Below are positions 6,188 through 8,276 of a stretch of DNA of 8,276 nt, one piece after another. Source of the stretch: Spirochaetaceae bacterium (GTDB lineage: Bacteria > Spirochaetota > Spirochaetia > Treponematales > Breznakiellaceae); NCBI GenBank assembly GCA_031255115.1, contig JAIRTD010000312.1, positions 1 through 8,276 of the forward strand. Reading direction: 5' to 3'. Position numbers and translations under genes: made by a program. How positions within the stretch are numbered: the stretch's first letter is position 1; every line of letters begins with the position of its first letter. The notes beneath the pieces are model-generated. The model worked only from the letters and a program-made list of their open reading frames with translations, searched no databases and had not been told where the DNA came from.

Positions 6188-6739
6188 TTATCCGAGGAAT
6201 ACCTGCCCGGCGTTATCAATCGCAAGGATGGTTTTACATTCGGAGCAGCGAAAACGGCCGGCCTTGGTTGCCTTGAGCTTCTTTGAGCAGATAGGACAGG
6301 AGAATATCTTGGGGAACATAGTGCTTTTTTCGGCGGAAGAACCGCTGCGGAAAAAGTCTATGGAGTCATCGAGGTTATCCTTAATGTTGAAAAACTGGGA
6401 AAACCCCAACAGCTGGAATACTTCGTATACCTTGGGTTGAATTTCCAGCAATACCAGGTCCCCACCCCGGGGTTTGGCTGATTTTAGGAAGGCAGTAAAT
6501 GAACCTATGCCCGTAGATGATACATAGTTAAGCCCGCCGCACTGGAAAATGAGCCTGATAAATCCGGCTTCGATAGCCTTGGCAACCCGCTTCTGAAAAT
6601 AGTTGGAATTATAGGTATCTATATACCCTGTCAGATAGAGAACAAGACACCCTTCCACTTCAGCTATTTTCTGAAGCTTGATTTTGAGGCTTTCATCTTT
6701 TTCATCGTCAAAACCGGGGACGATATCATTATTAGTCAT
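6188..6739 (-). CDS. STAS-domain anti-anti-sigma-like protein with C-terminal zinc ribbon
   Basis: This 183-residue protein has two parts. Residues about 17-130 form a STAS domain of the SpoIIAA/RsbV type: CLVLYLTGYIDTYNSNYF, then RLIFQCGGLNYVSSTGIGSF. Aligned with SpoIIAA, Ser75 in SSTG falls at the phospho-acceptor position. Such proteins switch by Ser phosphorylation and release a sigma factor or other partner from a kinase/anti-sigma factor. Residues 148-168 hold CPIC and CSEC pairs 13 residues apart, a likely zinc ribbon that plain anti-anti-sigma factors lack. No anti-sigma kinase, phosphatase or sigma gene lies next to it, so its partner is elsewhere. The ATG at 6739 has only a weak upstream AAGGG. 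It is the first gene of the four-gene operon, behind the promoter at 6785-6814. It could instead be a general scaffold protein rather than a sigma-factor regulator. Confidence 0.88.
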   Translation of the reverse strand: MTNNDIVPGFDDEKDESLKIKLQKIAEVEGCLVLYLTGYIDTYNSNYFQKRVAKAIEAGFIRLIFQCGGLNYVSSTGIGSFTAFLKSAKPRGGDLVLLEIQPKVYEVFQLLGFSQFFNIKDNLDDSIDFFRSGSSAEKSTMFPKIFSCPICSKKLKATKAGRFRCSECKTILAIDNAGQVFLG

Positions 6740-6784
6740 TTATGCGCCCTTCGTCCTTACCCCCACTCCAGAGGGGATAGAACT

Positions 6785-6814
6785 ATTATAGCATATTAAA
6801 GTATCGGTGTTCAA
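6785..6814 (-). promoter_or_regulatory. Sigma-70-type promoter of the STAS-pspA operon
   Basis: On the minus strand, TTGAAC (6814-6809) and a perfect TATAAT (6790-6785) are 18 bases apart, and TGC just before TATAAT makes it an extended -10. Transcription would start near 6778 and give a leader of about 40 bases before the ATG at 6739. This is the best promoter in the window. Confidence 0.72.
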
Positions 6815-6820
6815 TACACC
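6806..6820. promoter_or_regulatory. Palindrome over the -35 box, candidate operator
   Basis: GGTGT (6806-6810) and ACACC (6816-6820) are a perfect inverted repeat around TTCAA/T. The -35 hexamer of the STAS-pspA promoter lies within it. A protein bound here would cover the -35 region, so it could be an operator, possibly for the winged-helix regulator of the same operon. A 5-bp arm can arise by chance. Confidence 0.35.
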
Positions 6821-6840
6821 TTATATTATTCTTTAGCCGG

Positions 6841-6877
6841 AATTTTGTAAATAGCCAAAAAACATATTCACAAAATT
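6841..6877. repeat. AT-rich inverted repeat at the 3' end of the reductase gene
   Basis: Two 13-base arms (6841-6853 and 6865-6877) pair completely with one G-U wobble in the minus-strand RNA, around an 11-base loop. The structure begins in the last two sense codons and the stop of the reductase gene. It has the position of a terminator but is AT-rich and is followed by CCGGCTAAAG rather than a T run. It may stabilise the 3' end or act as a weak terminator. Confidence 0.45.
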
Positions 6878-7737
6878 ACCCCCCCGTCAACGGGAATTAT
6901 CGCCCCGTTAAGGCGGGAATGGGCCATGATTTCTACCCCCGCCCGGGCAAGTTCTTCGGGGTTTGGCCCCGGAATTTCGGGGTAATGGGCCCTGTTATAG
7001 GCCCTTGCCTCCTCATCCAGGTACTCGGTGTCGGTCAAGCCGGGGCAGAGGACATTGCAGCTTACCCCAAAGGGGCCGCCCCGCCTGGCAACGGAGCGCG
7101 CCACCACTCCCAGGGCTGTTTTGGCGGCGCTGTATACCGCGCTGGTCGTAAAACCCCGTATTGCCGCCGTATCCGTTCCCCCAAAAAGGAGGATACGTCC
7201 CCACCTTTTTTCTATCATATCATATAAAACCGAAGAAATCAGGATACCAGGCAAAATTATGTTGAAATTTGTTAAAAAAATCCAATCCTTGGCGTTCATA
7301 CACTCAAGAGCGCCCTGTTTGAAGGGTCCCCAGGCTATAACCAGAATATCGGGGTCCGGGCAGCGCTCAAGAAGCGCCTTTGCCCCGGTTTCCGGGTCGT
7401 CTATGGCATACAAAAAGCCCTCGGCCCTGCCCCCGTTCCGGCGTATATCGGCAAGGGTTTTTTCGAGCCTTTCCCCGGATGAGGCGCCGTGAACCCAGAC
7501 TTCGGCCCCGGCGCGGCCCAGTTCCCTGGAAAGAGCGCCGCCTATGCCGCCTGAACCGCCCACAACCAGGGCCTTTTTACCCGAAAAAAGCCCCGCCGGA
7601 ACCCTTGCACCCACGCCCGGACTTGTTGTTTCCGGAACACCCGTTTTCTGGGCCTTTACGTCCGGGGCATTCGCGCCTGGGATCCTTTCCCCCGCGCCGC
7701 TCTTACCACCTTCGGGGCTGTTTTTGTTGCTTTTCAT
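6868..7737 (-). CDS. Short-chain dehydrogenase/reductase (FabG-like)
   Basis: A cytoplasmic NAD(P)-dependent oxidoreductase of the classical SDR family; substrate unknown. Counting from the GTG at 7740, GKKALVVGGSGGIGGAL (54-70) is the Rossmann nucleotide-binding motif. VWVHG (81-85) ends strand 2, TNFN (157-160) carries the conserved Asn, and YSAAK (203-207) gives the catalytic Tyr and Lys. CNVLCPG (228-234) and IPVDGG (282-287) are typical SDR ends. Two positions depart from the family. The NNAG motif reads AWGP (136-139). No Ser stands 13 residues before Tyr203, where Asp190 is flanked by two Thr (GGTDTAAIRG). About 50 residues precede the Rossmann fold, rich in Gly, Pro, Lys and Ser, with no signal peptide. 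A GTG at codon 43 would give a normal-length SDR. The ATG at 7737 and the adjacent GTG at 7740 lack a Shine-Dalgarno sequence. It may be transcribed separately from the operon to its left. Confidence 0.88.
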   Translation of the reverse strand: MKSNKNSPEGGKSGAGERIPGANAPDVKAQKTGVPETTSPGVGARVPAGLFSGKKALVVGGSGGIGGALSRELGRAGAEVWVHGASSGERLEKTLADIRRNGGRAEGFLYAIDDPETGAKALLERCPDPDILVIAWGPFKQGALECMNAKDWIFLTNFNIILPGILISSVLYDMIEKRWGRILLFGGTDTAAIRGFTTSAVYSAAKTALGVVARSVARRGGPFGVSCNVLCPGLTDTEYLDEEARAYNRAHYPEIPGPNPEELARAGVEIMAHSRLNGAIIPVDGGVIL

Positions 7738-7745
7738 CACTTCAA

Positions 7746-7751
7746 ATTATA
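7746..7751 (-). promoter_or_regulatory. Candidate -10 box next to the reductase start
   Basis: TATAAT on the minus strand ends eight bases before the ATG at 7737. Normal spacing puts the first transcribed base within about two bases of the start codon, so the mRNA would be leaderless or nearly so. That fits the missing Shine-Dalgarno sequence. No good -35 box stands 16-18 bases upstream, which weakens the call. Confidence 0.35.
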
Positions 7752-7775
7752 CCCGAATTCAGGCTAGTATGGGAT

Positions 7776-8276
7776 ATGCTCCTTGAAGATATTTGCGTCG
7801 TACTGGTCCGGCCGGAAGAAGCGGGCAATGTGGGCGCTGTTTGCAGGGCCATGAAGAATATGGGGCTCAGCCGGCTCCGTATTGCAGGCGGGGCCTCCGG
7901 GCCGGAAGAAAACCGCCTTCCCGGCGGCCTGAGCCGGGAGGTCATTCTTGCCCGGGCCCTCCACGCCAAAGAAGTCTGGGAAAACGCCGAATTTTTTGAC
8001 AGCCTTAAAGAAGCGCTTGCCGACCGCACCCTTGTTATAGGAACAACCCGGCGTAAAGGCAGACACCGCAAGCGTTTTCCCCTAAGCCCCGCCGAGGCCG
8101 CCGAATGTCTTGTTGAACGCCGGGGCAGGGCCGCCCTGGTATTTGGCAATGAACGGACCGGCCTTGAACGGGAAGAACTGGAACTCTGTACCCTGGCTTC
8201 GTATATTCCCTCTGACGACCGCTTTCCTTCCCTTAATCTTTCCCACGCCCTGCAGATTTACGCCTACGAACTTTTT
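7776..8276 (+). CDS. TrmJ-like tRNA 2'-O-methyltransferase (SPOUT/TrmH superfamily), 3' end cut off
   Basis: This enzyme family methylates the ribose 2'-OH of tRNA with S-adenosylmethionine; TrmJ does so at anticodon-loop position 32. The window shows 167 codons, open to the right edge. The three SpoU motifs are in order. Motif 1 is VRPEEAGNVGAVCRAMKNMG (11-30), with the Asn and Arg expected in catalysis and RNA binding. Motif 2 is ALVFGNERTGL (120-130), part of the trefoil-knot cofactor site. Motif 3 is IPSDDRFPSLNLSHALQIYAYEL (144-166) in part: SLNLSHALQI. The spacing and the IPS-x-x-x-x-PSLNLS signature favour TrmJ over TrmH or RlmB, though TrmL is not excluded. The ATG at 7776 has no clear Shine-Dalgarno sequence; no other start is in frame before it. 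It is divergent from the reductase gene with only about 38 bases between start codons. Confidence 0.87.
   Translation, partial: MLLEDICVVLVRPEEAGNVGAVCRAMKNMGLSRLRIAGGASGPEENRLPGGLSREVILARALHAKEVWENAEFFDSLKEALADRTLVIGTTRRKGRHRKRFPLSPAEAAECLVERRGRAALVFGNERTGLEREELELCTLASYIPSDDRFPSLNLSHALQIYAYELF

Noticed and set aside
1..8276. CRISPR array, tRNA, rRNA, insertion sequence or phage genes
   Set aside because: I found no regularly spaced repeats, no tRNA-like cloverleaf or CCA-ended candidate, no transposase or integrase motifs, and no terminal inverted repeats with target duplications.

Overview
The window reads as chromosomal DNA of a spirochaete, most likely a fairly GC-rich Treponema-like organism. 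This is an inference from gene style only: a STAS anti-anti-sigma protein with a Ser-Ser-Thr-Gly core and a C-terminal zinc ribbon, PspA beside a YbjN-like protein, and poorly recognised large membrane proteins. No rRNA or other marker gene is present to confirm it. Most of the window is densely packed, minus-strand coding sequence. The first ~470 bases are visibly AT-rich and differ in composition from everything else.

Layout, left to right. (1) 1-485: AT-rich segment with a start-less C-terminal fragment (DUF4357-like) of a lost larger gene, butting directly against the next gene. (2) 478-4091, minus strand: a tight three-gene operon read from right to left. It holds a ~306-aa multispanning membrane protein, a ~600-aa membrane protein with a TPR-like middle and LptF/LptG-like topology, and a DjlA-type membrane-anchored J-domain co-chaperone. 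Both junctions are 8-base ATG/TAA overlaps. (3) 4092-4418: a 327-base AT-rich intergenic region that should hold the promoter of that operon. (4) 4419-6739, minus strand: a four-gene operon in the order STAS-zinc ribbon protein, YbjN/secretion-chaperone-like protein, PspA/IM30, winged-helix regulator with a degenerate receiver. A good sigma-70-type promoter (extended -10, 6785-6814) stands in front, and its -35 box lies inside a short palindrome. (5) 6868-7740, minus strand: a short-chain dehydrogenase/reductase with a low-complexity N-terminal extension. (6) 7776 to the right edge, plus strand: the 5' part of a TrmJ-type tRNA 2'-O-methyltransferase, divergent from the reductase gene.

Functionally, the central theme is the cell envelope. 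The PspA operon looks like a phage-shock-type membrane-stress module without PspF, PspB or PspC. Its regulatory parts would instead be a STAS switch protein and an orphan DNA-binding protein that probably cannot be phosphorylated. The adjacent operon adds membrane proteins and a membrane-tethered J protein. The PspA operon is the best candidate for a little-described system in this window. PspA, STAS, the J domain, SDR and TrmJ are family-level assignments from visible motifs. The two large membrane proteins remain functionally unknown.
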